Position numbers and translations under genes: made by a program | The notes under the pieces: generated by a model | Seen by the model: only the letters and a program-made list of their open reading frames with translations | Databases searched by the model: none | What the model was told of the DNA's origin: nothing | Assembly (NCBI GenBank): GCA_903832085.1 | Contig: CAIKZZ010000007.1 | Location: forward strand, 1 to 64,000 | Direction of reading: 5' to 3' | From: an uncultured Pseudomonadota bacterium | GTDB taxonomy: Bacteria; Pseudomonadota; Gammaproteobacteria; Steroidobacterales; Steroidobacteraceae | DNA: 64,000 nt | Shown: positions 1 through 8,644 of the stretch, piece after piece | How the letters are laid out: the number at the start of each line of letters is the position of its first letter | Numbering within the stretch: the first letter of the stretch is position 1

Positions 1-364
1 CCCGGCAGTGGAGACGAGACTCAAACGCGGAATTACGGTAATCACCCGACCGTCAACGGGCTGGCACTTGGTGCCTCACCTGCTTGGCTCTCGCGCCGCC
101 GCGAATTCCGCGTGCGATCATTTCTCGGTCGGTCATCGGGGGAGCCATCCCCTTCACGAAGTCGACGATCTGCGCAGTCGAAGCGATCAGAGTTGCGATG
201 GCTGGAGCGCCGGAACGAGTGCCTCAGAGCCTGCCCGTTGTCGTCAACGCGGAGGCCACTCCGATTGCCCCATTCAGTCCCCCTGAGGCCCCAGAATTTG
301 GCAGTAGAATGGCAGTAGAACACCCCCCTAAGAGGGTAAGTTCTTGTTCTACAAAGAGAAGTAA
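1..364. other. Gene-free stretch beside tRNA-Ser; possible element remnant
   Basis: No convincing gene. One minus-strand frame reads open from the tRNA gene down to a TGA at 226-224, then continues open to a second TGA at 55-53. The second half contains a protein-like stretch around 'IVDFVKGMAPPMTDREMIAR'. It has no good start and the internal stop breaks it, so it could be a decayed gene or chance. An 11-bp tandem repeat lies at 299-320. The overlapping longer frames are arginine- and serine-rich and look like shadows. Placement beside tRNA-Ser(GCU) makes a remnant of an integrated element plausible but unproven. Confidence 0.25.
299..320. repeat. 11-bp perfect tandem repeat near the tRNA 3' end
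   Basis: The unit TGGCAGTAGAA occurs twice in tandem (299-309 and 310-320), about 45 bp beyond the CCA end of tRNA-Ser(GCU). Short direct repeats next to a tRNA gene resemble arm-type sites for tyrosine recombinases in att regions. No integrase gene is visible in the window, so this role is inference only. Confidence 0.4.
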
Positions 365-455
365 TGGCGGAGAGAGAGGGATTCGAACCCTCGATGGGCT
401 TTTGGCCCATACGCCCTTAGCAGGGGCGCGCCTTCGACCACTCGGCCATCTCTCC
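365..455 (-). tRNA. tRNA-Ser(GCU)
   Basis: Read on the minus strand, the 7-bp acceptor stem GGAGAGA (455-449) pairs with TCTCTCC, followed by discriminator G and an encoded CCA (367-365). The T arm contains GGTTCGAATCC and the anticodon loop CTGCTAA gives GCU, reading AGC/AGU. A long variable arm (GTATGGGCC...GGCCCAT type) marks a class II serine tRNA. In E. coli serV, also tRNA-Ser(GCU), lies just downstream of csrA, so the context agrees. Confidence 0.96.
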
Positions 456-585
456 GGGGTTTACCCACTGAAGGGTCAAGCCGAATCATACTGGTCTTAG
501 GGAACGCGGGTCAAAAGAACCGCGAAAATAATCAAGAAAACTTGGTCAAACGGCGTTAATCGGCGATTTGAGGCTTCGTTTTCGC

Positions 586-783
586 CTAAATGCCCTCGCC
601 GTTGTCAGTTCCGCCACCCGCATCGTCCTTAATGCGATCGAAAATCTCTTCACGGTGTACGGCCACGTCCCTAGGTGCCGTCACGCCCACCCGAACTTGA
701 TTGCCCTTTACCCCAAGGACCGTGATGGTGATGTCATCACCTATCTTTAAGGCCTCTCCAACCCGACGGGTGAGTACCAGCAT
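586..783 (-). CDS. csrA: Carbon storage regulator CsrA
   Basis: CsrA/RsmA is a small homodimeric RNA-binding protein that binds GGA motifs in mRNA leaders to control translation and stability, governing carbon flow, motility and biofilm. The 65-residue product begins [16 protein letters not shown] and carries the core [15 protein letters not shown], including the RNA-binding Arg in the VAVHR segment. The last 13 residues are a glycine-rich tail without conserved structure. It lies between alaS and tRNA-Ser as in E. coli, 116 nt downstream of alaS. That gap is AT-rich and could hold its own promoter. Confidence 0.97.
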   Translation of the reverse strand: MLVLTRRVGEALKIGDDITITVLGVKGNQVRVGVTAPRDVAVHREEIFDRIKDDAGGGTDNGEGI

Positions 784-899
784 TCCCAGAGGCCCTTCTA
801 ATGCTCAAAATATACACATGTGTCTAGTCAGTATACTTACTGTTTTTGGCATTCTTGTAAATACTCAAAAGCGCGCTATGAGTAAGTAATTGATTAACT

Positions 900-3539
900 T
901 CACACAAATAGACAAACGCGCACAAACTCGACCACGCCAGCAAGCGCCGCATCCAGTTGAGAGGCATCATTGCCACCGGCTTGAGCAAAGTCTGCCCTGC
1001 CGCCCCCCTTACCACCGACTTTGACCGCCGTCGCCGCCACAATGTCACCGGCCCGAATGGTCTGCACTAGATCCTCCGTCACACCAGCAACGAGCGTCAC
1101 CTTGCCATCAGCACCCACAGACCCCAGCACAACCACGCAGCGACCCAGCAGTGTTTTCAGCTTATCCACCGCCGCACGCAAGGCTTTGGCATCAAGCCCA
1201 TCCATGCGACTCGACAAAACCTTCATGTCCCCTACAGTCACGGCACTCGTCGCAAGATCCCCGCTCTGACTACTCGCGAGTTTGCCTTTTAATTGCTCGA
1301 CTTCTTTTTCAAGCCGCTTAGCGCGCTCAAACAGCGCAGCGACTTTTGGAGCGGCCTCGTCGCGGTTACTACGCACTAGGCGCCCAATCTCCGCCAGCGC
1401 CTGCTCACCACCGGCGATGTACTGCAGCGCTCCCACACCAGTTGTGGCTTCAAGTCGTCGCACGCCAGAGGCGATACCGCTCTCACTGATGATCTTGAAC
1501 ACGCCGATATCGCCACTGCGGCGGACGTGCGTGCCGCCACATAGTTCAGTCGAAAAATCCCCAAAACTCAGCACGCGCACGCGGTCCCCGTACTTTTCAC
1601 CGAAGAGCGCCACAGCACCAGCACCTAAGGCCTCGTCATAGCCCATCACCCGCGTCTGCGCCTCTCGGTTCGCCAGCACCTCGTTATTCACCAACGCCTC
1701 GATACGCACAAGCTCATCCCCGGTCACGGGCGCCGAATGCGAAAAATCGAACCGTAAGCGATCAGGATCCACGAGTGACCCTTTCTGTTGCACATGCGAC
1801 CCGAGCACCTGACGCAATGCGGCGTGCAATAAATGCGTAGCGGAATGGTTTCTGGCAATGGATTTGCGCAAATCGGTGGTCACATGGGTTGTGACGCGAT
1901 CACCCACGGCGAGCACGCCATGAACCACTGCACCCACATGGGCATGCGCTTCACGCAGCTTTTGAGTATCCGTTACTGCAAATTCACCCTGAGCACTCAC
2001 TAAGCGACCTTGATCGCCGACCTGGCCACCGCTCTCGCCATAAAATGGCGTGACATCGAGCACCACACGGCCGTGCGCACCTGCAGCCAAACTCGATACG
2101 CTCTCACCAGCATCGTTAAGCAGCGCAACAATCACAGCATCACCGGTGAGCGTTTCGTAGCCGGTGAACTCGGTCTTTGCGTCGAGCTGCACGGACTCTC
2201 GTAAGTCCACGCCAAAACGACTTGCCGCACGCGCCCGCTCACGCTGCACATTCATGGCCACTTCAAAACCTGACTCATCGATCCCAAAGCCATGCTCACG
2301 CGCCACATCAGCGGTTAGATCAGCTGGAAAACCGAAGGTGTCATATAACTTGAATACCGTCTCTCCGGGAATGACGCGCGGTGAAGCGTTCTGCAGAGCG
2401 GCAATAGCACTTTCAAGAATGCCCATTCCTGAAGCCAAGGTTTCAGCAAAGCGCGCCTCTTCCAACTCAAGCACGCGCCGTGCATGAGCTGCTCCCACTG
2501 CGAGCTCCGGATACGCCGACCCCATCTCACGGACTAATGCATCCACGAGCAGATGGAAAAATGCTTGTTTCTTACCGAGTTGATAGCCATGACGAATGGC
2601 GCGCCGAATAATACGCCGCAGCACATAACCACGACCCTCATTAGATGGCGTCACGCCATCAATAATCAAAAACGTACAGGCACGAATGTGGTCTGCAATC
2701 ACTTTGAGACTGGGCGAAGTGACATCTTTGGCACCCGTCAGCCGCGCGACCTCGGCAATAATGTTGCTAAATAAATCGATCTCGTAATTCGAGTGCACGC
2801 CCTGCATAACCGCCGAGATGCGCTCAAGGCCCATACCCGTATCCACGCTCGGTTTCGGTAGCGGCACTAACGTGCCATCACTACTACGCTCGTACTGCAT
2901 GAAAACAAGGTTCCAAATCTCTACATACCGATCGCCATCCTCATCAGGGGTTCCTGGAGGACCGCCCGCGACCTCAGCGCCATGGTCGTAAAAAATCTCA
3001 CTACACGGGCCGCAAGGACCGGTGTCTCCCATTGCCCAGAAATTCGACTTCGCCCCCATGCGAGTAATACGCGCAGGATCGACGCCTGCTTCTGTAACCC
3101 ACAAATCGAAAGCTTCATCATCCGTCTCAAAGACGGTGACCCACAGGCGGTCTTTAGGAATACCGAGCTCACCGGTAATGAACTGCCAAGCAAAACGAAT
3201 GGCATCGCGCTTGAAGTAGTCGCCGAAGCTGAAGTTACCCAGCATCTCAAAGAAGGTGTGATGCCGAGCCGTATAGCCGACATTCTCGAGATCGTTGTGC
3301 TTGCCACCCGCCCGCACGCAGCGCTGCGACGTCACGGCTCGCGAATAGTGACGTTGATCCTTGCCGAGAAAGACATCTTTGAACTGCACCATACCCGCAT
3401 TGGTAAAGAGCAGAGTCGGATCATTGCCAGGCACCAAGGAGCTAGACGCGACGATCGCGTGCCCTTGAGCCTTAAAGTAATTCAGAAATCGCGTCCTAAG
3501 CTCCGTGCTACTGACGAAGCTGGGGGCAGTGTGATTCAT
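900..3539 (-). CDS. alaS: Alanine--tRNA ligase
   Basis: Charges tRNA-Ala with alanine in the cytoplasm and hydrolyses mischarged Ser/Gly-tRNA-Ala. At 879 residues it is full length. The N-terminal class II catalytic core begins [19 protein letters not shown], with [15 protein letters not shown] shortly after. The editing domain has the metal-binding [11 protein letters not shown] and [13 protein letters not shown] motifs. The C-Ala domain contains the glycine-rich [16 protein letters not shown] chose the ATG at 3539 (MNHTAPSF) rather than the more upstream in-frame start, whose extra 18 residues look like untranslated leader. It follows recX after about 95 nt and belongs to the conserved recA-recX-alaS-csrA order. 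Confidence 0.97.
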   Translation of the reverse strand: MNHTAPSFVSSTELRTRFLNYFKAQGHAIVASSSLVPGNDPTLLFTNAGMVQFKDVFLGKDQRHYSRAVTSQRCVRAGGKHNDLENVGYTARHHTFFEMLGNFSFGDYFKRDAIRFAWQFITGELGIPKDRLWVTVFETDDEAFDLWVTEAGVDPARITRMGAKSNFWAMGDTGPCGPCSEIFYDHGAEVAGGPPGTPDEDGDRYVEIWNLVFMQYERSSDGTLVPLPKPSVDTGMGLERISAVMQGVHSNYEIDLFSNIIAEVARLTGAKDVTSPSLKVIADHIRACTFLIIDGVTPSNEGRGYVLRRIIRRAIRHGYQLGKKQAFFHLLVDALVREMGSAYPELAVGAAHARRVLELEEARFAETLASGMGILESAIAALQNASPRVIPGETVFKLYDTFGFPADLTADVAREHGFGIDESGFEVAMNVQRERARAASRFGVDLRESVQLDAKTEFTGYETLTGDAVIVALLNDAGESVSSLAAGAHGRVVLDVTPFYGESGGQVGDQGRLVSAQGEFAVTDTQKLREAHAHVGAVVHGVLAVGDRVTTHVTTDLRKSIARNHSATHLLHAALRQVLGSHVQQKGSLVDPDRLRFDFSHSAPVTGDELVRIEALVNNEVLANREAQTRVMGYDEALGAGAVALFGEKYGDRVRVLSFGDFSTELCGGTHVRRSGDIGVFKIISESGIASGVRRLEATTGVGALQYIAGGEQALAEIGRLVRSNRDEAAPKVAALFERAKRLEKEVEQLKGKLASSQSGDLATSAVTVGDMKVLSSRMDGLDAKALRAAVDKLKTLLGRCVVVLGSVGADGKVTLVAGVTEDLVQTIRAGDIVAATAVKVGGKGGGRADFAQAGGNDASQLDAALAGVVEFVRVCLFV

Positions 3540-3634
3540 GGCTGCTTGCCGATTTAAAGATGGGTTAAAAGGAACCCGCGATTCTACGGACAAATCTCTT
3601 AGGTGGGCACCCCTACGCGCTTACCGAATGGCCC

Positions 3635-4219
3635 CTACTCCGCTGCATCCTCTAAAGCAGCCAAATCGAGGTCCAGATCATCGACTTCGTCCACCGTCGC
3701 ACCCATCGCTGCGCTCACCTGCGCGCCAGTAAAGCCACGGTACAGCAGTAATCTGACTTGTTTGGCACGCTCGGTTTGAGTTTTGGGCGGATCTGACCCA
3801 AAACGGCGCAGCTTCAAGGCGATCGCACGACGGGTCCAATCCGGATCCTTTGCATCGACGGCCTGACGAATCAGCGCGGCATCAACCCCTAACCGGCGCA
3901 GCTCGAGGCCGATACGCACCGGGCCTTGACCGCGTCCAGCACGACTCAGTACCGCTGCTGCCACAAAGCGCTCATCATTGACCAGCCGTTCGTCCTCAAG
4001 CGCGCAGATCACGTCTTCAGCGGTCTGCGATTCAAAGCCTTTTTCGGTCAGCCGTCCCTTGAGCGCACGACGCGGCAAGTCACGCCGCGCAAGCAGCGCG
4101 ATCGCCTGACCTCGCGCTGCGTCTGAATTCGATGGATCTGCGGTTGGTTTTGGCCGACGACCAAATCGCCGACGGCCCCCGACGGGCGGGCCATCACCGC
4201 CACGCCCGGCCGTGCTCAT
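3635..4219 (-). CDS. recX: Regulatory protein RecX
   Basis: RecX binds RecA filaments and limits their extension and strand exchange. The 194-residue product has an unusual basic, glycine/proline-rich N-terminal extension of about 35 residues. The three-helix repeats follow: ALLARRDLPRRALKGRLTEKG, the LVNDERFVAAAVLSRAGRGQG signature with conserved DERF, and a C-terminal third repeat (LLLYRGFTGAQVSAAM). It starts 5 nt after the recA stop with AAGGCTT just before the ATG, so it is very likely co-transcribed with recA. The C-terminus is acidic. Confidence 0.95.
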   Translation of the reverse strand: MSTAGRGGDGPPVGGRRRFGRRPKPTADPSNSDAARGQAIALLARRDLPRRALKGRLTEKGFESQTAEDVICALEDERLVNDERFVAAAVLSRAGRGQGPVRIGLELRRLGVDAALIRQAVDAKDPDWTRRAIALKLRRFGSDPPKTQTERAKQVRLLLYRGFTGAQVSAAMGATVDEVDDLDLDLAALEDAAE

Positions 4220-4224
4220 AAGCC

Positions 4225-5268
4225 TTATCCTTCGGAAGACTCAGCCGAGGCCAGCGGTGCGCCGGTCTGGCCGCGACGTGGTGCCAATAACTTGGCACGC
4301 AACTGCTTATCCAAATCAGCAAAAATGGCTGGGTGCTGCTGCAGGTACGTACGAGCATTGTCCTTACCCTGCCCAATGCGCTCGCCATTGTATGCGTACC
4401 AAGAACCGGATTTTTCAATCAAGTTTTGCGCCACTGCAAGATCCACGAGTTCACCCTCACGCGAGATACCAAGGCCATAGAGGATTTCAAACTCCGCCTC
4501 ACGAAACGGTGGAGCGACCTTATTCTTCACAACCTTAACGCGCGTGGCATTACCGATCACTTCTTCACCGTTCTTTAACGCTCCCGTACGACGGATATCC
4601 AAGCGCACTGACGAATAGAACTTCAACGCATTGCCGCCGGTGGTGGTCTCAGGACTACCGAACATGACACCGATCTTCATGCGAATTTGGTTAATGAAGA
4701 TGACGATAGAATTGGAACGCTTGATGTTACCGGTGAGCTTACGCAGTGCCTGCGACATAAGACGCGCATGCAAACCCATCTGCAACTCGCCCATTTCACC
4801 TTCAATTTCAGCTTTCGGCGTGAGCGCTGCGACCGAGTCAACGACAATCACATCGACTGCGCCGGAGCGCACAAGCATGTCAGTGATCTCAAGCGCTTGC
4901 TCACCCGTGTCAGGTTGCGACACCAACAGATCATCGACTTTCACGCCCAACTTTTCGGCATAAATTGGATCCAGCGCATGCTCCGCGTCCACGAATGCTG
5001 CCGTACCACCCAGTTTTTGACACTGCGCGATCACCTCTAGCGTAAGCGTTGTCTTACCGGATGACTCAGGTCCGTAGATCTCAACGATACGACCGCGTGG
5101 CAAACCGCCTACCCCGAGCGCAATATCCAGCGCCAATGAGCCAGTTGGAATGACATCGAAATCCATGGCAGCCGAGGCGTCTCCAAGACGCATCACTGAG
5201 CCTTTACCGAACTGCTTTTCTATTTGACCTAAGGCAGCAGCAAGTGCTTTCTTGCGATTGTCGTCCAT
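4225..5268 (-). CDS. recA: Recombinase RecA
   Basis: RecA forms ATP-dependent filaments on single-stranded DNA, catalyses strand exchange and stimulates LexA self-cleavage. The 347-residue protein is of normal length. It shows Walker [15 protein letters not shown], the adjacent [11 protein letters not shown], the signature [13 protein letters not shown], the L2 loop region [16 protein letters not shown] and an acidic tail. The start is decided by a strong GGAGGT placed 9 nt before the ATG. No perfect CTGT-N8-ACAG LexA box is visible in the 150 nt upstream. It precedes recX and follows pncC as in E. coli. Confidence 0.99.
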   Translation of the reverse strand: MDDNRKKALAAALGQIEKQFGKGSVMRLGDASAAMDFDVIPTGSLALDIALGVGGLPRGRIVEIYGPESSGKTTLTLEVIAQCQKLGGTAAFVDAEHALDPIYAEKLGVKVDDLLVSQPDTGEQALEITDMLVRSGAVDVIVVDSVAALTPKAEIEGEMGELQMGLHARLMSQALRKLTGNIKRSNSIVIFINQIRMKIGVMFGSPETTTGGNALKFYSSVRLDIRRTGALKNGEEVIGNATRVKVVKNKVAPPFREAEFEILYGLGISREGELVDLAVAQNLIEKSGSWYAYNGERIGQGKDNARTYLQQHPAIFADLDKQLRAKLLAPRRGQTGAPLASAESSEG

Positions 5269-5419
5269 CGTCGGGATACCTCCAGAGTGAGGAGCTAATT
5301 ATCGCACACCACCGACAGGGTGATAGCGTCGAATCAAAGCAAAACGACCGATTACGACACGACGACCATCATGAAACGACAGGTCTAAACGCCTGCACTA
5401 CGGAGTCCCCGAAGCGCGT

Positions 5420-5935
5420 TTAGGAGTCCGTATGTGCCCCCGCAAGCAGTCCGGTTAAGGCAGCGGCAACGGTTTGGCGCCGGACCGAGTCTCTATTTCC
5501 TTTGAACTGAAAGCGCTGCGCCCGCACACGTGCCACGCGACCAGCCCGCTGACACCACGCAACCCACACAGTACCAACCGGATGACGGGGGGTACCACCA
5601 CCGGGCCCGGCCACACCAGAGATAGCAACTGCCCAATCGGCCTTAGCACGCCGTCGTGCGCCCTGCGCCATTGCAACCACCACCGCCTTACTGACAGCCC
5701 CACAGCGCGTAATGGTGCTCGCCGGCACGCCTAAGAAGGTCGTTTTTGCCTCATTGGCATACGTCACAAAGCCAACATCAAACCAAGCCGAGCTACCGGA
5801 CACATCAGTCAAGACCTTGGCGACAAACCCACCCGTACACGATTCTGCAACCGATACACGCTGACCGCTGGCCAGCAAGCACTTTGCCACAGATAATGCT
5901 AATTTATTCAATGACTTATCTGATTTAATGGTCAT
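5420..5935 (-). CDS. pncC: Nicotinamide-nucleotide amidohydrolase PncC (CinA C-terminal domain)
   Basis: PncC deamidates nicotinamide mononucleotide to nicotinate mononucleotide in NAD recycling. The single-domain form has 171 residues and no CinA N-terminal MoaB-like domain. Motifs include VAESCTGGFVAKVLTDVSGSS near residues 30-50, then VAISGVAGPGGGTPRHPVGTVW with the glycine-rich active-site loop. I chose the ATG at 5935 (MTIKSDKS) because GGAGGGA lies just upstream; the longer in-frame extension overlaps the neighbouring gene and looks non-coding. The pncC-recA order is conserved in gammaproteobacteria. Confidence 0.94.
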   Translation of the reverse strand: MTIKSDKSLNKLALSVAKCLLASGQRVSVAESCTGGFVAKVLTDVSGSSAWFDVGFVTYANEAKTTFLGVPASTITRCGAVSKAVVVAMAQGARRRAKADWAVAISGVAGPGGGTPRHPVGTVWVAWCQRAGRVARVRAQRFQFKGNRDSVRRQTVAAALTGLLAGAHTDS

Positions 5936-5990
5936 AGAAAATCCCTCCGTACGGATCGCTTTAGCATCGCTCACGCTCCTCGCCGTGTTT

Positions 5991-7565
5991 TTAAGGACCG
6001 CCAAACCCATCACAACGCGCAACAAAGGGCGCGTCCAAACGCACCGACTGGCAATGCGCCCCTTTAGGAGCCTGCTGGGTCTGGCACATGGGAAAGTCTT
6101 GGGCCATGCCATCGCAGACCAAAAAAAACACAGGCCGGCGCGCGTGGCCCACCACCGACAGCTCCCGCAACGCTGCTGCCAGATCACCGTTCTCGCCGAC
6201 GAGATCTAACTGCCGCACAGGTTTGTGGGCAATCAGCCGTAGCAGTGGCGCGGCATTGGACGCCAGCAATTGTTCAGGGGCCATTGCTCCGACGGTGGCT
6301 ATCAGCGCGTGATCCTCACTCAGCACCAGCCACGGCTCCGCAGGCGCCTGATAAGCCGATACGGCGTCTCGCGTCGCCAGCGCGGCATTTGAGACGAACA
6401 GCGCCACAGCACCAACGAGCGCCACGGTACGCGCCCACGCGGGCAAAAGAACCCGCGCGGCACTCAACAAAAACAGCAGGACCACAAAGGAATACTGCAG
6501 AACATTGCGCGCATCAATCAACGTGCCCCACTCATAGCGACTGCGCGATATGATGAGTAACGCCGCACCACACAGCCCATAGCTACCAGTCACCGTCAGC
6601 AGCACATGCTCCGCATAGTCAGACCCGCGCGCAGCTCGGCAGCGCCACCATGAGTAGCCCCCTAGCGCGAATAACAGCACCACAATACCGAGCGCAACGA
6701 GTGGGTGCTGCACAAAAGGCACTCCCAAATCGGCCAGTTGCGACAACGCATAGTCAGTCACATTGAGCTGCCAAGTGCGTGTTGATGCTGGCATAAGGTA
6801 GGGTTGCAGCACAGCGAAGGTCTGTAGGTTATAGAGCCACACTCCACCGACAGGGCCTGCAAGGCCAGTCAGCCACCACGTCACAGCACGCCATCCGAGC
6901 CACCGCCGAGCACAGGCATATGCCAAAGTCAGCAGCGACGCTGCAATCACGGCAAGCCCCGCATTTCGTACGGCATAACAAAGACCTGCCAGTAGTCCTG
7001 CCCATAGCCAGCGGGACCCACCGACGCTTTGCGAGGCGCTCTGCGGTCTTAGGAGCAAACCTCTGTACAACAAACCAAGGGCTGCGATCGCTAGTGCCAG
7101 CATGGTGATATCGGAGTAGGCCAGGTAATGCCACTGGCGCACTCCGGGCGACAACAGCACCCACAAGCCAACCCCTAACAAAACGCTCGCACGCGCGGCA
7201 GGACGCCACAGCAGCAAAAAAAGACAGGGAATCAATGCCGCAGATAAGCGGCTAGGCACGAGTGCCGCACTTGCACTGCTACTCGTGAAGGGCATAAAAG
7301 CCGCTATCAACAACGCAAAGCCTGGCGGAAACAGTGGCTGCGGTATCGCATCTATTGCGATTGGATCGATATCCCACGGCGTAACACGCATAGAACCGGC
7401 CGTTACCAGCGTCTGTGCCATCTCAACATATGACGCGCTGTCTGCGGAATAGGCATACCGGCTACGACTGAGCGCAAGGTCATAACCACCAACAACCATC
7501 GCACCAAGGCACAGGGCAAGAGCGACGACGCTGAAGCGGCCATGCATCATGCTGCGGATCATCAA
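5991..7565 (-). CDS. Polytopic GT-C-like membrane protein (putative glycosyltransferase)
   Basis: A 524-residue integral membrane protein with about ten hydrophobic segments. After the first segment comes an outside loop with acidic DSASYVEMAQ (near residue 42), followed by PQPLFPPGFALLIAAFM. This arrangement is typical of GT-C polyprenyl-phosphate-sugar transferases (GT39/ArnT/PMT-like), where an Asp in the first loop is catalytic. The last ~100 residues are soluble and contain Cys pairs. Its start overlaps the end of the upstream UbiA-family gene by 4 nt (7562-7565), so the two are translationally coupled and probably act in one pathway. Family membership is inferred from topology and the loop motif only; sugar and acceptor are unknown. 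Confidence 0.65.
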   Translation of the reverse strand: MMIRSMMHGRFSVVALALCLGAMVVGGYDLALSRSRYAYSADSASYVEMAQTLVTAGSMRVTPWDIDPIAIDAIPQPLFPPGFALLIAAFMPFTSSSASAALVPSRLSAALIPCLFLLLWRPAARASVLLGVGLWVLLSPGVRQWHYLAYSDITMLALAIAALGLLYRGLLLRPQSASQSVGGSRWLWAGLLAGLCYAVRNAGLAVIAASLLTLAYACARRWLGWRAVTWWLTGLAGPVGGVWLYNLQTFAVLQPYLMPASTRTWQLNVTDYALSQLADLGVPFVQHPLVALGIVVLLFALGGYSWWRCRAARGSDYAEHVLLTVTGSYGLCGAALLIISRSRYEWGTLIDARNVLQYSFVVLLFLLSAARVLLPAWARTVALVGAVALFVSNAALATRDAVSAYQAPAEPWLVLSEDHALIATVGAMAPEQLLASNAAPLLRLIAHKPVRQLDLVGENGDLAAALRELSVVGHARRPVFFLVCDGMAQDFPMCQTQQAPKGAHCQSVRLDAPFVARCDGFGGP

Positions 7566-8488
7566 AACGCCAGCAGTGCGCTAACCCAAATGAGACTCAG
7601 CGCTAGAAATGCTGCCCAACTCACTCTATCCGTCAGACTGTAGGTGATCGGATCGTGGTGCATCTGGCCTCGGCCCGTCATCAACCAGATCCGACCCAGC
7701 CAAAACCATAGAACCGGACAAATAAACCATAGTCGCTCGTGATGCAGGTATCGCAACTGTGCGCTACTTGAATCAACAAAGAGTGCAAGCACCAGCACTG
7801 ACATGACCGACGTGGCCATGCCAAATATCTGCAAAGTGAGCAAATCACGGCGCGCATAGCCCCGCCCAGGTAGCACCACGTCACTCGGCAAAGTACCTGC
7901 CTGCAACTCAGCGCAGCGCTTGACTATCGCAAGACTAAAGAATAGAAAACCGCCAAAACTTAATAGCCACACCGACAACTCAACACCAATCGCCACTGCG
8001 CCGGCCCACAGGCGCAGTGCCCATAAGGAGGCCAACGCCATCACATCCAATAAGGCGAGTCGCTTCAATAATCGGGTATAGACGGTCGTCAGGACCGCGT
8101 ACAGAATGACCACGAGCAGAAAATCCGTGCTAACAAGCCATGCGCCAAAGCCACCTAAGAATGCCAACAGCATGGCCACAAAGAGCGCGATGGGAGCCTT
8201 AATTCGCCCACTCGCCAGTGGCCGACTCGCCTTGTCGACGTGCAGTCGATCAAAACTGATATCCGCAATGTCGTTTAAAATATAACTTGCTGATGCAACC
8301 AGCGAAAAAGTGAAAAAACTAACGAGCAGCTTATTAAACGCGCGAGGCTCCACCCAGGCATGTGCCATGAGGTATGGCACTGCCAAAAGCGTATTCTTAA
8401 CCCAATGATGGACGCGCAATAGCCGTAGCCATGCAATGAGCCCAGGTTCTACTGGTGGTCGACTCAACGGCGATTGGTATTCGGACAT
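7562..8488 (-). CDS. UbiA-family prenyltransferase, possibly polyprenyl-phosphate phosphoribosyltransferase
   Basis: A 308-residue membrane protein with roughly nine hydrophobic segments. The UbiA aspartate motif NDIADISFDRLHVDK followed by SRPLASG sits near residues 72-94, and a second Asp-rich motif is near YTLTDRVSW at the C-terminus. The opening RLLRVHHWVKNTLLAVPYLMA resembles the decaprenyl-phosphate 5-phosphoribosyltransferase subgroup (Rv3806c-like) more than UbiA/MenA/CyoE. Coupling to a GT-C-like gene, with GtrA-like and FAD oxidoreductase genes nearby, also fits a polyprenyl-phosphate-pentose route. A quinone or heme side-chain role cannot be excluded. ACGAGGATG upstream of the ATG offers a ribosome site. 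Confidence 0.75.
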   Translation of the reverse strand: MSEYQSPLSRPPVEPGLIAWLRLLRVHHWVKNTLLAVPYLMAHAWVEPRAFNKLLVSFFTFSLVASASYILNDIADISFDRLHVDKASRPLASGRIKAPIALFVAMLLAFLGGFGAWLVSTDFLLVVILYAVLTTVYTRLLKRLALLDVMALASLWALRLWAGAVAIGVELSVWLLSFGGFLFFSLAIVKRCAELQAGTLPSDVVLPGRGYARRDLLTLQIFGMATSVMSVLVLALFVDSSSAQLRYLHHERLWFICPVLWFWLGRIWLMTGRGQMHHDPITYSLTDRVSWAAFLALSLIWVSALLAF

Positions 8489-8644
8489 CGAGATGCATCC
8501 TCGTTATTGGCGCTCAACCGATCCATATAAAGGCTGGCCTAGACCTGATCATACCAAGTTCGCCCTCGCTAAACTGCGATCACATCTGCGGAGTATGCGA
8601 CACTCATGCTTTAAATCACCAAACAGCCGCAAAAGTTGCCGCAC

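Noticed and set aside
42..410. 122-codon minus-strand frame over the tRNA region
   Set aside because: It overlaps tRNA-Ser and is Arg/Ser-rich with no recognisable motif; it looks like a shadow frame.
830..861. Sigma-70 promoter for csrA (TTTACA and TATACT on minus)
   Set aside because: The hexamers are good but 20 nt apart; too long a spacer to list as a feature.
5269..5419. SOS (LexA) box upstream of recA
   Set aside because: Only partial CTGT half-sites are visible (for example near 5317); no CTGT-N8-ACAG palindrome and no clear alternative LexA motif.
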